A DNA stretch of 48,501 bases from Draconibacterium orientale (GTDB lineage: Bacteria > Bacteroidota > Bacteroidia > Bacteroidales > JAADGE01): positions 1-48,501 of the forward strand of contig DZBS01000008.1 of assembly GCA_022729995.1 (NCBI GenBank), in the 5' to 3' direction. Both the position numbers and the translations under genes were made by a program. Of the stretch, positions 24,580-33,538 are shown in pieces. The notes under the pieces are model-generated. The model worked only from the letters and a program-made list of their open reading frames with translations, was not told the DNA's origin and did no database searches. Position 1 is the first letter of the stretch. Every line of letters starts with the position of its first letter.

Positions 24580-25653
24580 TTAATATCTGTAAACAAATGC
24601 ATTAATATTCATTCCCGCACCAACAGAAGCAAACACAAGCATATCGTCTTTTACGATTGGATGATTTTCGCAAACTCCTCGATGTAATCTGTCGAACAAA
24701 GTCGGTATTGTGGCAACAGAACTGTTTCCCAGAAAATTAATGCTCATAGGCATAATATTCTCCGGAGTTTTCATTTTATAAGATTTAAAAAGTCTTTGAA
24801 TCATTGCTTCATCCATTTTTTCGTTCGCCTGATGAATAAGAACTTTTTTTACTTCGGAAATATCAATTCCGGATTTATCAATTGCTTTTTTCATGGCATT
24901 TGGAACATTTGATAATGCAAATTCATAGATTTTTCTTCCGTGCATTTTTATATATCTAATTTTTTCATCTTCACCGGGTTTATTTGATTTCCCGAGGAAT
25001 AAATAATATGCTTCATCTTTTGTGTATGAAGCCGATTCCCACGACAATAATCCGGTTTTTTCATCGCTTTCAACAGCTTCAACTATTGCAGCTCCTGCTC
25101 CGTCGGAATAAATCATTGAATCTCTGTCGTGCATATCTAAAACTCTCGACAAGGTTTCGGCACCAATTACAAGAAATCTTTTACCTGCTCCGGCTTTTAT
25201 ATATGTATCGGCATGAATAACTCCTTGAACCCAACCCGGACAACCAAAAAGTAAATCAAATGCAACACAAGAAGGATTTTCAATTTTTAAAAGATGTTTA
25301 ACTCTTGAAGCAATACTCGGAAGAATATCGGTTTGAATTGTTCCCGTTTTTACATCTCCAAAATTGTGAGCAACAATAATTTGGTCAATTGTTTCTCGGT
25401 CGATTCCCGCACTAATAATTGCTCTTTCAGCTGCAATTGCTGCAATATCCGACACATTCAAATCGTCGGTAACGTATCTGCGTTCTTCAATTCCGGTAAT
25501 TACTTTAAATTTTTCGGTAACTATTTTACCGTCGCCTTCAATTTTTTCATTGTTTGCATCGTAAAATTGAGTGTCCTCAAAATCGCTGTTTTTCTTTACT
25601 ACTTTAGGAATATAATTCCCTGTTCCGGTAATTACTGTATTTGTAAATTTCAT
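24580..25653 (-). CDS. 3-oxoacyl-ACP synthase III family protein (KAS III / FabH-like)
   Basis: 357 residues, starting MKFTNTVITGTGNYIPK. The likely active-site Cys138 is in AFDLLFGCPGWVQGV, His274 in VLIHQANEKM, and Asn310 in INFLGNSSVATIPTL. The family condenses acyl-CoA with malonyl-ACP or another acyl group. It is longer than FabH (about 320) and has FGCPGW instead of the FabH AACAGF pattern, so a specialised role is as likely as housekeeping FabH. It opens the four-gene minus operon and is divergent from the Na+/solute symporter, sharing 205 bp. Confidence 0.88.
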   Translation of the reverse strand: MKFTNTVITGTGNYIPKVVKKNSDFEDTQFYDANNEKIEGDGKIVTEKFKVITGIEERRYVTDDLNVSDIAAIAAERAIISAGIDRETIDQIIVAHNFGDVKTGTIQTDILPSIASRVKHLLKIENPSCVAFDLLFGCPGWVQGVIHADTYIKAGAGKRFLVIGAETLSRVLDMHDRDSMIYSDGAGAAIVEAVESDEKTGLLSWESASYTKDEAYYLFLGKSNKPGEDEKIRYIKMHGRKIYEFALSNVPNAMKKAIDKSGIDISEVKKVLIHQANEKMDEAMIQRLFKSYKMKTPENIMPMSINFLGNSSVATIPTLFDRLHRGVCENHPIVKDDMLVFASVGAGMNINAFVYRY

Positions 25654-25858
25654 AAACGTTAAAATTAATAAAAAAATAACCGGCAAGCTAAAACATTTTT
25701 CAATTCAAGCAAAAAAATAAACAACTTTAATCCTTTTTTTAATAATAGAACTACAATTTCACATTTATAAAAAAAAATCATTTTTCCCAAATATTAATTT
25801 TTGATTTTTAAGATGCAAAAAAAATTATAATCTTTGAAGAAATAAATAAATTTATATC

Positions 25859-27673
25859 ATGCACATTACAATTTTAGATTGGAGTATTATTGCATTATTT
25901 TTTGTCTTAAGTATTTCCATTGGATTATTTATGTCGAAAAGAGCAAGCAAAGGAATGAACGATTTTTTCCTCAGCGGAAGAAAACTTCCTTGGTATATTG
26001 CGGGAACAAGTATGGTTGCCACAACTTTTGCAGCCGATACGCCGCTTGCAGTTACAGAACTTGTTTCGCAAAACGGTGTTTCCGGAAACTGGCTTTGGTG
26101 GAATATGCTTTTTGGAGGAATGCTCACAGTTTTCTTCTTTGCAAAACTTTGGCGACGCTCCGGAATTATGACAGATGCCGAATTTGTTTCGATAAGATAT
26201 TCCGGAAAAGAAGCTGACTTTTTAAGAGGTTTCAGAGCTGTTTATATAGGAATTTTCATGAATATTATTGTAATTGCTTGGGTAAATTTAGCTATGGTGA
26301 AAATTATTACGGTAATGTTTCCTCATTTAACAATTCTTGGAGTTTCTCAATTTAATTTTTTAGGAATTGAAATTAATTCTCAACTTATTGCAGTTGCAAT
26401 ATTAATGACTTTCACTGCTGTATATTCTGCTCTGTCAGGCCTTTGGGGAGTTTCACTAACCGACAGTTTCCAGTTTATTGTTGCAATGACAGGAAGTATT
26501 GTTCTTGCAATTTTTGCGGTAAACCATGTTGACGTTGGCGGAGTTGCAGGTTTAAAAGAAAAATTACCCGCTTGGGCTTTTGATTTTTTTCCCACAATCT
26601 CAAATTCCGACAACCTTGAAACTTCCGGAACCGGATTATTAAAAATGAGCTTCACTGCACTTATTGCATATTTAGGAGTTCAATGGTGGTCGAGTTGGTA
26701 TCCGGGAGCCGAACCCGGCGGCGGCGGATATATTGCACAAAAAATGATGTCGGCAAAAGACGAAAAAAATTCTCTTTTTGCAACACTTTGGTTTCAAATT
26801 GCTCATTTTGCGGTGAGACCTTGGCCTTGGATTATTGCTGCAATGTCGGCATTAATTCTTTATCCGGACGTAACAGACAAAGGATCTACTTATGTGATGC
26901 TTATTAGAGATTTAATGCCTTCCGGACTTTTAGGTTTATTAATGGCAGCATTTCTCGCAGCTTATATGTCAACAATTGCTTCGCAAACAATTTGGGGAAC
27001 TTCATATATTATTAACGATTTATATAAACCATATATTAATAAAACTGCCGACGAAAAAAAATATGTGAAAGTGTCGAGAATTACAACATTTTTATTGATG
27101 TTTTTATCAATTTTTGTAACAACACAATTTGATAAAATTAGCGATGCGTGGAAATTTGTTCTTGCAATGAGCGGCGGAATCGGACCGGTTTTACTTCTTC
27201 GTTGGTATTGGTGGAGAATAAATGCTTGGTCGGAAATTTCGGCTATGGCAGCACCGTATTTTATATTTCCGGTTTTAAAATATGGTTTCGGATTAGATGT
27301 TTTATCGGGCGATTTTGAAATTTCTTTAATTATTATAGCACTTTGGTCAACATTGGTTTGGGTAACGGTTACGATTTTGACACCGCAAGTTTCCGAAGAA
27401 AAATTAACTTCGTTTTACAGAAATGTTCATCCCGGAGGAAAAGGCTGGAAAAAAATTGCGGATTCAAATCCGGATATTATTGCCGATTCAAATTACAGAA
27501 AACTGTTTGTTAACTGGTTTGTAGGAGTTTTCATGGTGCTTTCGGCACTTTTCGGAACCGGAAAAATTATTTTTGCCGAATACGGCGAAGGATTTTTATT
27601 CTTAACTTTAGCATTAATTGCAGGAATTATAATTAGCTATAATTTAACCGAAAAAAATAATACAAATATTTAA
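25859..27673 (+). CDS. Sodium/solute symporter family (SSS) transporter
   Basis: 604 residues with about 13-14 transmembrane segments. Family features include the N-terminal SKRASKGMNDFFLSGRKLPW, MVATTFAADTPLAVTELV and a central YIAQKMMSAKDEKN loop with a W-rich helix before it. It likely couples Na+ to uptake of an organic solute, but the substrate is not evident. Upstream, AATCTTTG resembles a -7 box with one mismatch. The stop is 3 bp before recQ, so the two are probably co-transcribed. Confidence 0.9.
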   Translation: MHITILDWSIIALFFVLSISIGLFMSKRASKGMNDFFLSGRKLPWYIAGTSMVATTFAADTPLAVTELVSQNGVSGNWLWWNMLFGGMLTVFFFAKLWRRSGIMTDAEFVSIRYSGKEADFLRGFRAVYIGIFMNIIVIAWVNLAMVKIITVMFPHLTILGVSQFNFLGIEINSQLIAVAILMTFTAVYSALSGLWGVSLTDSFQFIVAMTGSIVLAIFAVNHVDVGGVAGLKEKLPAWAFDFFPTISNSDNLETSGTGLLKMSFTALIAYLGVQWWSSWYPGAEPGGGGYIAQKMMSAKDEKNSLFATLWFQIAHFAVRPWPWIIAAMSALILYPDVTDKGSTYVMLIRDLMPSGLLGLLMAAFLAAYMSTIASQTIWGTSYIINDLYKPYINKTADEKKYVKVSRITTFLLMFLSIFVTTQFDKISDAWKFVLAMSGGIGPVLLLRWYWWRINAWSEISAMAAPYFIFPVLKYGFGLDVLSGDFEISLIIIALWSTLVWVTVTILTPQVSEEKLTSFYRNVHPGGKGWKKIADSNPDIIADSNYRKLFVNWFVGVFMVLSALFGTGKIIFAEYGEGFLFLTLALIAGIIISYNLTEKNNTNI

Positions 27674-27676
27674 TAA

Positions 27677-29584
27677 TTGAGTATTTACAATCAAATATTA
27701 ACGAAATATTGGGGATATTCGGAATTTCGTCCTTTGCAGGAAGACATAATAAAATCTGTAGCCGACGAAAAAAAGGATACACTCGGTCTTTTGCCAACAG
27801 GCGGAGGAAAATCCATAATTTTTCAAGTTCCGGCACTTGCAAAAGAAGGAATGTGTTTGGTTATTACTCCGCTTATAGCTCTGATGAAAGATCAAGTTGA
27901 GAATCTGAAAAAAAGAGAAATTAGTGCAGCTGCAGTTTATTCGGGAATGTCGAACCATGAAATTGATTTAATATTAAATAATGCTGTTTTTGGTGCTTAT
28001 AAGTTTCTTTATCTTTCGCCCGAAAGAATTGCAACAAAAATTTTCATAACAAGAGTTCCGGAAATGAAAATTAACTTGATTGCCATAGACGAAGCTCATT
28101 GCATTTCTCAATGGGGCTATGATTTTCGTCCGTCATATTTGAATATCGCAAAAATAAGAGATTATATTCCAAACATTCCGCTTTTAGCTTTAACTGCAAC
28201 AGCTACAGAAGAAGTTGCCGATGACATTCAAGAAAAATTGGGCTTTTCGCAAAAAAATATTTTCAGAAAAAGTTTTGAAAGAAAAAACCTTATTTATATA
28301 GTCAGAAATGTTGAAGATAAGTTAAAATATCTTCTAAAAATTATTAACTCGGATAAAGGAACCGGAATTGTTTATGTGAGAAACAGAAAAAAAACTGTTG
28401 AAATTGCAAAGTTTCTTCGCGAAAACGGAGTTTCGGCAGATTATTTTCATGCAGGAATTGACCCCAAAATTAAAGATTCAAAACAAAATAACTGGAAAAA
28501 TAATAAAACAAGAGTTATTGTTTCAACAAACGCTTTTGGAATGGGAATAGACAAGCCCGACGTAAGATTTGTGGTTCATATTGATTTGCCCGAATCGCCG
28601 GAAGCTTATTTCCAAGAAGCCGGAAGAGGCGGACGAGACGAAAAAATTGCTTATGCCGTTTTACTCTACAATAATTCGGATAAAATAAGTATTGAAAAAA
28701 GAATTGCCACGAATTTTCCGGATATTGAAACAATAAAAAATATTTACGATGCAATTTGTAATTACTACGAAATTCCGGTTGGAGCAGGAAAAGGACTTGT
28801 TAGAGCATTTAGTATGCGAGATTTTGTTACAAAATTTAAACTTCAAATTTACACTGTTTTCAGCAGTTTGAAATTCTTACAAAACGAAGGATATATGGAA
28901 TTTACCGAAGATGATTTTAATCCTTCAAAAGTAAATTTTACAATAAACAGAGACGATTTGTATAAATTTCAGGTTGCAAATTCTGCTTTCGATGCATTTA
29001 TTAAACTGTTACTTAGAACATATTCGGGTTTATTTTCGGGTTATATTTCTATTGACGAAGAATATTTGGCTAAAATATCGAAAGTTAATGTTGAAACAAT
29101 AGTTAATTATCTGACAAGTTTGGCGCAGGCTAATATTATTAATTATGTGAAACAAAGAAAAACACCTTTTATTATTTTTTCGGAAGAAAGATTGGAACCA
29201 AAAAATTTGAGAATTTCGGTTGAAAAATACAACGAAAAGAAAGACAGATATTTGAACAGAATAAACGCAATGCTAAAATATGCCGAAAGCAATACAAAAT
29301 GCAGAAGTCAAATGCTTTTGTCATATTTTGGAGAAAAAGATTCATACAGATGCGGGAATTGCGATGTTTGTAAAAGCAGAAACGAATTGGATATCAGCAA
29401 CTACGAATTTGATATTATATTAGCAAAAATAAAAGACATTCTTAAAAAAGAACCTTTACAAACCGAAAAACTTATTGACGAAATGAATTGCGACGAGAAA
29501 AAAGCCGTGAAAATAATTAGATGGCTTATGGATAACAACAAAATAATTTACGACGAAAAAAAGAATCTTACTTGGAACAAATAG
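27677..29584 (+). CDS. recQ: ATP-dependent DNA helicase, RecQ family
   Basis: 635 residues. Walker A LLPTGGGKS (about 38-46), DEAH at 138-141 in IDEAHCISQWGYDFRPSY, motif VI QEAGRGGRDEK. The zinc-binding cysteines are near 541-565 (CRSQMLLSYFGE, then CGNCDVC). It unwinds recombination and replication intermediates 3' to 5'. TTG 27677 must be the start, because TAATAA lies directly upstream in frame. The HRDC domain is absent and the RQC winged helix is short. Confidence 0.93.
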   Translation: MSIYNQILTKYWGYSEFRPLQEDIIKSVADEKKDTLGLLPTGGGKSIIFQVPALAKEGMCLVITPLIALMKDQVENLKKREISAAAVYSGMSNHEIDLILNNAVFGAYKFLYLSPERIATKIFITRVPEMKINLIAIDEAHCISQWGYDFRPSYLNIAKIRDYIPNIPLLALTATATEEVADDIQEKLGFSQKNIFRKSFERKNLIYIVRNVEDKLKYLLKIINSDKGTGIVYVRNRKKTVEIAKFLRENGVSADYFHAGIDPKIKDSKQNNWKNNKTRVIVSTNAFGMGIDKPDVRFVVHIDLPESPEAYFQEAGRGGRDEKIAYAVLLYNNSDKISIEKRIATNFPDIETIKNIYDAICNYYEIPVGAGKGLVRAFSMRDFVTKFKLQIYTVFSSLKFLQNEGYMEFTEDDFNPSKVNFTINRDDLYKFQVANSAFDAFIKLLLRTYSGLFSGYISIDEEYLAKISKVNVETIVNYLTSLAQANIINYVKQRKTPFIIFSEERLEPKNLRISVEKYNEKKDRYLNRINAMLKYAESNTKCRSQMLLSYFGEKDSYRCGNCDVCKSRNELDISNYEFDIILAKIKDILKKEPLQTEKLIDEMNCDEKKAVKIIRWLMDNNKIIYDEKKNLTWNK

Positions 29585-29591
29585 ATTCAAA

Positions 29592-30662
29592 ATGAACATA
29601 ATAATTTCACCTCTCGATTGGGGTTTGGGACACACGGTGAGAATAATTCCGATTATCAGATTTCTGAAAAACAATAATCATAATATTTATATTGCCGGAA
29701 ATTTAATGTCAATTTCAATTTTAAAAAAAGAATTTCCCGAATTAAATTATTTATATTTAAAGCCTTATAATATAAAGTATTCAAACAAAATCAATAACTC
29801 TTTTATAATATTTCTTCAGGCATATAAAATTATTTTTACTTCAATTTACGAATATTTTAAACTGAAAAAATATATTAAAAAATTTAATATCAATATTGTT
29901 ATTTCCGATAACAGATACGGTTTTTTTTCCAAAAAAATTTATTCTATTTTCATAACACATCAAATTTCGCCAAAAACACCTTTCAAAAATAAATTTCCGA
30001 ATAAAATATTATATAAAATTCATAAAATATTTATTGAAAAATTCGATAAATGTATGATTCCGGATTTTGAAAACGAAGAAATAAATTTAACAGGCGATTT
30101 ATCACATAAATTTCCGTTGCCAAAAAATGCAAAATTTATAGGAATTCTTTCCGATTTTGAACCGACCGAAATTGAACCTGAAATTATTTACGATATTGCA
30201 ATAATAATTTCCGGTCCGGAACCTCAAAGAAGTATTTTCGAACAAAAATTAAAATCGTCAATAGATTTTTTAAAATATAAAACAATAATTATCACCGGAA
30301 AACCCGAAAATAAAATTGAGAAAAACGAATTTGAAAACTACACCGAAATAAATCATCTCGAAAGAAAAGAAATGCGTAAAATTATTTTACAAAGCAAAAC
30401 AATAATTTGCCGAGCCGGTTACACTTCAATTATGGATTTGGTGCGATTAAACAAAAATGCAATTTTAATTCCAACTCCCGGACAAACCGAACAAGAATAT
30501 TTAGCCGAATATCTTTCACGAAAAATCGGGTTTCTGTGTATTTCGCAAAAAAATATTAATAAAGAAAACATAACAAAACTTATAAAAAAAAGTTTAATCT
30601 CAAAAGAACTAAAATTCCCGTTTGTTAACTCAACAGATTTCACAAATTTGAATTTCAATTAA
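29592..30662 (+). CDS. Glycosyltransferase-like protein (GT28/MurG-type fold)
   Basis: 356 residues. The N-terminus IIISPLDWGLGHTVRIIPI has the glycine-rich GHxxR loop of GT-B transferases, and the C-terminal half contains ICRAGYTSIMDLVRLNK and ILIPTPGQTEQEYLAEYL, the donor-binding pattern of GT28 enzymes. The substrate is unknown. The gene begins 7 bp after recQ and is rich in Lys, Asn and Ile. It has an isolated role in this window, with no other polysaccharide genes adjacent. Confidence 0.8.
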   Translation: MNIIISPLDWGLGHTVRIIPIIRFLKNNNHNIYIAGNLMSISILKKEFPELNYLYLKPYNIKYSNKINNSFIIFLQAYKIIFTSIYEYFKLKKYIKKFNINIVISDNRYGFFSKKIYSIFITHQISPKTPFKNKFPNKILYKIHKIFIEKFDKCMIPDFENEEINLTGDLSHKFPLPKNAKFIGILSDFEPTEIEPEIIYDIAIIISGPEPQRSIFEQKLKSSIDFLKYKTIIITGKPENKIEKNEFENYTEINHLERKEMRKIILQSKTIICRAGYTSIMDLVRLNKNAILIPTPGQTEQEYLAEYLSRKIGFLCISQKNINKENITKLIKKSLISKELKFPFVNSTDFTNLNFN

Positions 30663-30693
30663 TATTTCTGTTTCATATTTATTATAAAAAAGT

Positions 30694-30701
30694 TATCTTT
30701 G
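30694..30701 (+). promoter_or_regulatory. -7 box of the SpoIIE phosphatase gene promoter
   Basis: TATCTTTG lies 25 bp before ATG 30727; TTTC at 30671-30674 sits 19 bp upstream as a possible -33 element. Confidence 0.6.
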
Positions 30702-30726
30702 TTCTATAAAAAAACGAAAATACAAA

Positions 30727-32904
30727 ATGAAGAATTTAAAACAAAAATTAAAATTCCGAATTACAATACTTTTAATATTTATAAATTTTACTGCATTTTC
30801 GCAATCAAATATCGACAGTTTAACGACATTGCTCAACATTTCAATTTCAAAAAAATCTGCCGACACAACAATTGCATCGTTGTATGTGAAACTTTACAAA
30901 GCAACATTCAATACACAACCGATGGATGCTGTTCAACATGCAGCAAATGCACTTCAAATTTATACTCAAATTAACGACAGCAACGGAATTGCTCTCACAC
31001 AAAGATATATCGGAGACAACTATTACCAAAGAGGCGTTTATAATTTTGCAATGGATTCATACAATAAATCTTATGAAATTTTCTTCAAAATAAATAACAA
31101 AGAACAAACCGCTTATTCTCAAATAAAAATCGGGCAAACATATATGTCTCAAAAACTCGACAGTTTTTCATTGGAAACATTCAATAAAGCACTTAAAATA
31201 TTTATCGAAATAAAATCACAAAAAGGAATTTCTTTTGTTTACGATAATATTGCAAAAGTTAAAATGCTTGATTACAATTTCCCCGAATGCTATCAATATC
31301 TTGACTCATCGCTTAATATAAGAAAAAAATTAGGCGACAAAAAACTAATTGCACTTTCGTATGAAAACTTCGGAAATGCTTGTATATATGAAGAAGATTA
31401 TGAAAAAGCCGGAGAATATTTAAAAAAAGCACTTGAAAATTATATGCTTGAAAAAAATCAAATTAAAATTGCCGATACTTATTTTGGACTTGGAGAAATA
31501 TATTTTTTTGAGGAAAAAGCCGATTCTGCAATTGAAAACTATAATAAAGCTCTTTTAATTTTCACTAAAAAAAGACATTTGGATAATATTGCCGAAATCC
31601 AAATCAGACTTGGCGAAATTGCTCTTTCAAATAAAGAATATAAAGAAGCAATGAAATTTGCCGTAGAAGCTAAAAACACTTCAATTTTAAACGATTTTAA
31701 AGAAATAAGATTAGACGCATATAAACTTTTGGTTGATATTTTTGAAGCAAAAAACAATATAAAACAAGCCCTAAACTACTTGCATTCGTATGAATTATTG
31801 AGAGATACGATAATTGCCGATTTACAAAACCGACAATCTGCCGAATTGCAAGTGAACCTTGCAACTCAAAAGAAAGAGCAGGAAATTCAAATTCTTCAAA
31901 AAAACGAACAAATTCAAAAAGCAATTATTGAAAAGAAAGCTGCCGAACAAAAACTTTTTATTATAGGACTTTTAACATTGGCAATAATTCTGGTTGTATT
32001 TATAATTCTTGGATTTTATCTTATTAAAACAAACAAAAGAGTTAAAAAAGCAAACAAATTACTTGTTGAGAAAAACGAAGAAATTAACCAACAAAAAGAA
32101 GAAATACAAATTCAAAAAAATAATATCGAAGAAAAAAATCAAAAAATAACCTCAAGTTTAACTTATGCAGGAAGAATGCAAAGAGCAATGCTTCCAAAAA
32201 TTACCGAAATAAGAAAAAAATTACCCGAATCGTTTGTAATGCTTAGTCCGAAAGAAGCAGTAAGCGGCGACTTTTTCTGGCATGCTGTAACAAAAGATAA
32301 TTTAGGAAACGAAAAAATAATTATCACGGCAGTTGATTGTACAGGTCACGGAGTTCCCGGAGCATTTATGTCGATGCTTGCCGACGCATATCTTAACCAA
32401 ATTGTTTATCAGGAAAAAATATTTTCGCCCGATGAAATTCTGCATAAACTTCACGACGGAATATATCACGCACTTCAACAAGACAAATCTTTAAACACCG
32501 ACGGAATGGACATTTCTCTTTGTGTTATCGACATTAAAAATAAAATAATGGAATATGCAGGCGCTAAAAATCCGCTGTTTTATATTCAAAATAACGAACA
32601 ATTTCTTATTAAAGGCGACACAATTTCAATTGGCGGATTTGTTAAAAAAGAAAGAGTTTATGTGAAGCAAACTGTTGATATTTCAAAAACTACACATTTT
32701 TATATCTATTCCGACGGATTTCAAGACCAATTTGGAGGAAACGATAATAAAAAATACATGGCAAAAAGATTCCGCGATTTTTTATTCGAAATTCACAATT
32801 TGCCAATGAACGAACAAGCCGTTATGCTGGCAACAGAGCTTGATGATTGGAAAGATAAAAAAGAACAAATGGACGATATAATTGTAATTGGTGTTAAACT
32901 TTAA
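30727..32904 (+). CDS. TPR-containing membrane SpoIIE-family serine phosphatase
   Basis: 725 residues. A signal sequence (ITILLIFINFTAFSQ), TPR repeats over about 50-360 (for example YEKAGEYLKKALENYMLEKN), a transmembrane helix at about 410-433, a coiled coil to 475 and a PP2C/SpoIIE domain from about 500. Phosphatase motifs: SGDFFWHA, VDCTGHGVPGAFMS, TDGMDISLCVID and YIYSDGFQDQFGG. This looks like a periplasm-sensing phosphatase that would act on an anti-anti-sigma factor. No STAS protein or anti-sigma kinase gene is next to it. Confidence 0.9.
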   Translation: MKNLKQKLKFRITILLIFINFTAFSQSNIDSLTTLLNISISKKSADTTIASLYVKLYKATFNTQPMDAVQHAANALQIYTQINDSNGIALTQRYIGDNYYQRGVYNFAMDSYNKSYEIFFKINNKEQTAYSQIKIGQTYMSQKLDSFSLETFNKALKIFIEIKSQKGISFVYDNIAKVKMLDYNFPECYQYLDSSLNIRKKLGDKKLIALSYENFGNACIYEEDYEKAGEYLKKALENYMLEKNQIKIADTYFGLGEIYFFEEKADSAIENYNKALLIFTKKRHLDNIAEIQIRLGEIALSNKEYKEAMKFAVEAKNTSILNDFKEIRLDAYKLLVDIFEAKNNIKQALNYLHSYELLRDTIIADLQNRQSAELQVNLATQKKEQEIQILQKNEQIQKAIIEKKAAEQKLFIIGLLTLAIILVVFIILGFYLIKTNKRVKKANKLLVEKNEEINQQKEEIQIQKNNIEEKNQKITSSLTYAGRMQRAMLPKITEIRKKLPESFVMLSPKEAVSGDFFWHAVTKDNLGNEKIIITAVDCTGHGVPGAFMSMLADAYLNQIVYQEKIFSPDEILHKLHDGIYHALQQDKSLNTDGMDISLCVIDIKNKIMEYAGAKNPLFYIQNNEQFLIKGDTISIGGFVKKERVYVKQTVDISKTTHFYIYSDGFQDQFGGNDNKKYMAKRFRDFLFEIHNLPMNEQAVMLATELDDWKDKKEQMDDIIVIGVKL

Positions 32905-32944
32905 TTTAAAATTTTACAACAAAAACTACTTTTTTTCAAAACAA

Positions 32945-32976
32945 TTGTTTTATTTAAACAAATATTTATATATTTG
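32945..32976 (+). promoter_or_regulatory. Promoter of the rimP-nusA-infB operon
   Basis: TTG at 32945-32947 and a perfect -7 box TATATTTG at 32969-32976 are separated by 21 bp. The leader then runs about 55 nt to rimP. Confidence 0.65.
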
Positions 32977-33003
32977 CACGCTGTAAGGAAAAATTAGAAT
33001 AAA

Positions 33004-33031
33004 GGGGACAAATTAAGTCCCCTCTTTTATT
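33004..33031 (+). terminator. Attenuator-like hairpin in the rimP leader
   Basis: GGGGAC (33004-33009) pairs with GTCCCC (33017-33022), followed by TCTTTTATT. It is between the promoter and ATG 33040, where a terminator would block the operon. Since NusA acts at hairpins, this may be an attenuator under NusA feedback; that is an inference. Confidence 0.6.
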
Positions 33032-33039
33032 AAAAAAAA

Positions 33040-33525
33040 ATGATTTCAAAAGATAAAATAAAAGAAACCGCTGAAAATTTTATTTCCCAAAACAATGAAA
33101 AATTCGAAAATAAAGAAATTTTCATTGCTGAAATAAAAGTCTCTAATAATAACAAAATTCAAGTTTTCTTAGATAGTTTACAAGGTGTCAGCATACTTGA
33201 CTGCATTCTAATCAGCAAAGCAATTGAAAATGAAAACGACAGAGAAACAGAAGATTATGAATTAGATGTTTCGTCCTACGGAATCGACAAAGAATTAAAA
33301 TTAAAAATTCAATATCAAAAACATATCAACAAAAAATTGAAAATTGAAACAACCGAAGCAGAAAAATATACTGCAGAACTAATTTCAACAGACGAATCAG
33401 GAATAAAAATATTAGAAACAAAAAAACAAAAAATTAAAGGGACAAAAAAGAAAGAAGAAATATCAAATGAAATATACATTCCCTTTGAAAATATCAAATC
33501 AGCTAAACCCGTAATATCATTCTAA
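33040..33525 (+). CDS. rimP: Ribosome maturation factor RimP
   Basis: 161 residues, the two-domain RimP fold: NNKIQVFLDSLQGVSILDCI, then the junction YELDVSSYGIDKELK, then a C-terminal SH3-like domain (IPFENIKSAKPVISF). It helps 30S subunit assembly. Conserved position before nusA (13-bp gap) confirms the call. Confidence 0.92.
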   Translation: MISKDKIKETAENFISQNNEKFENKEIFIAEIKVSNNNKIQVFLDSLQGVSILDCILISKAIENENDRETEDYELDVSSYGIDKELKLKIQYQKHINKKLKIETTEAEKYTAELISTDESGIKILETKKQKIKGTKKKEEISNEIYIPFENIKSAKPVISF

Positions 33526-33538
33526 AAAAAATAAAAAA

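Noticed and set aside
24561-24602. Longer nitroreductase start at 24602
   Set aside because: It would overlap the KAS III stop, and the family starts at MDIIEKLKWRYATK.
25333-25662. A 109-residue plus-strand ORF over the KAS III gene
   Set aside because: Shadow of the conserved minus-strand gene; Asn/Cys/Phe-rich composition typical of antisense frames.
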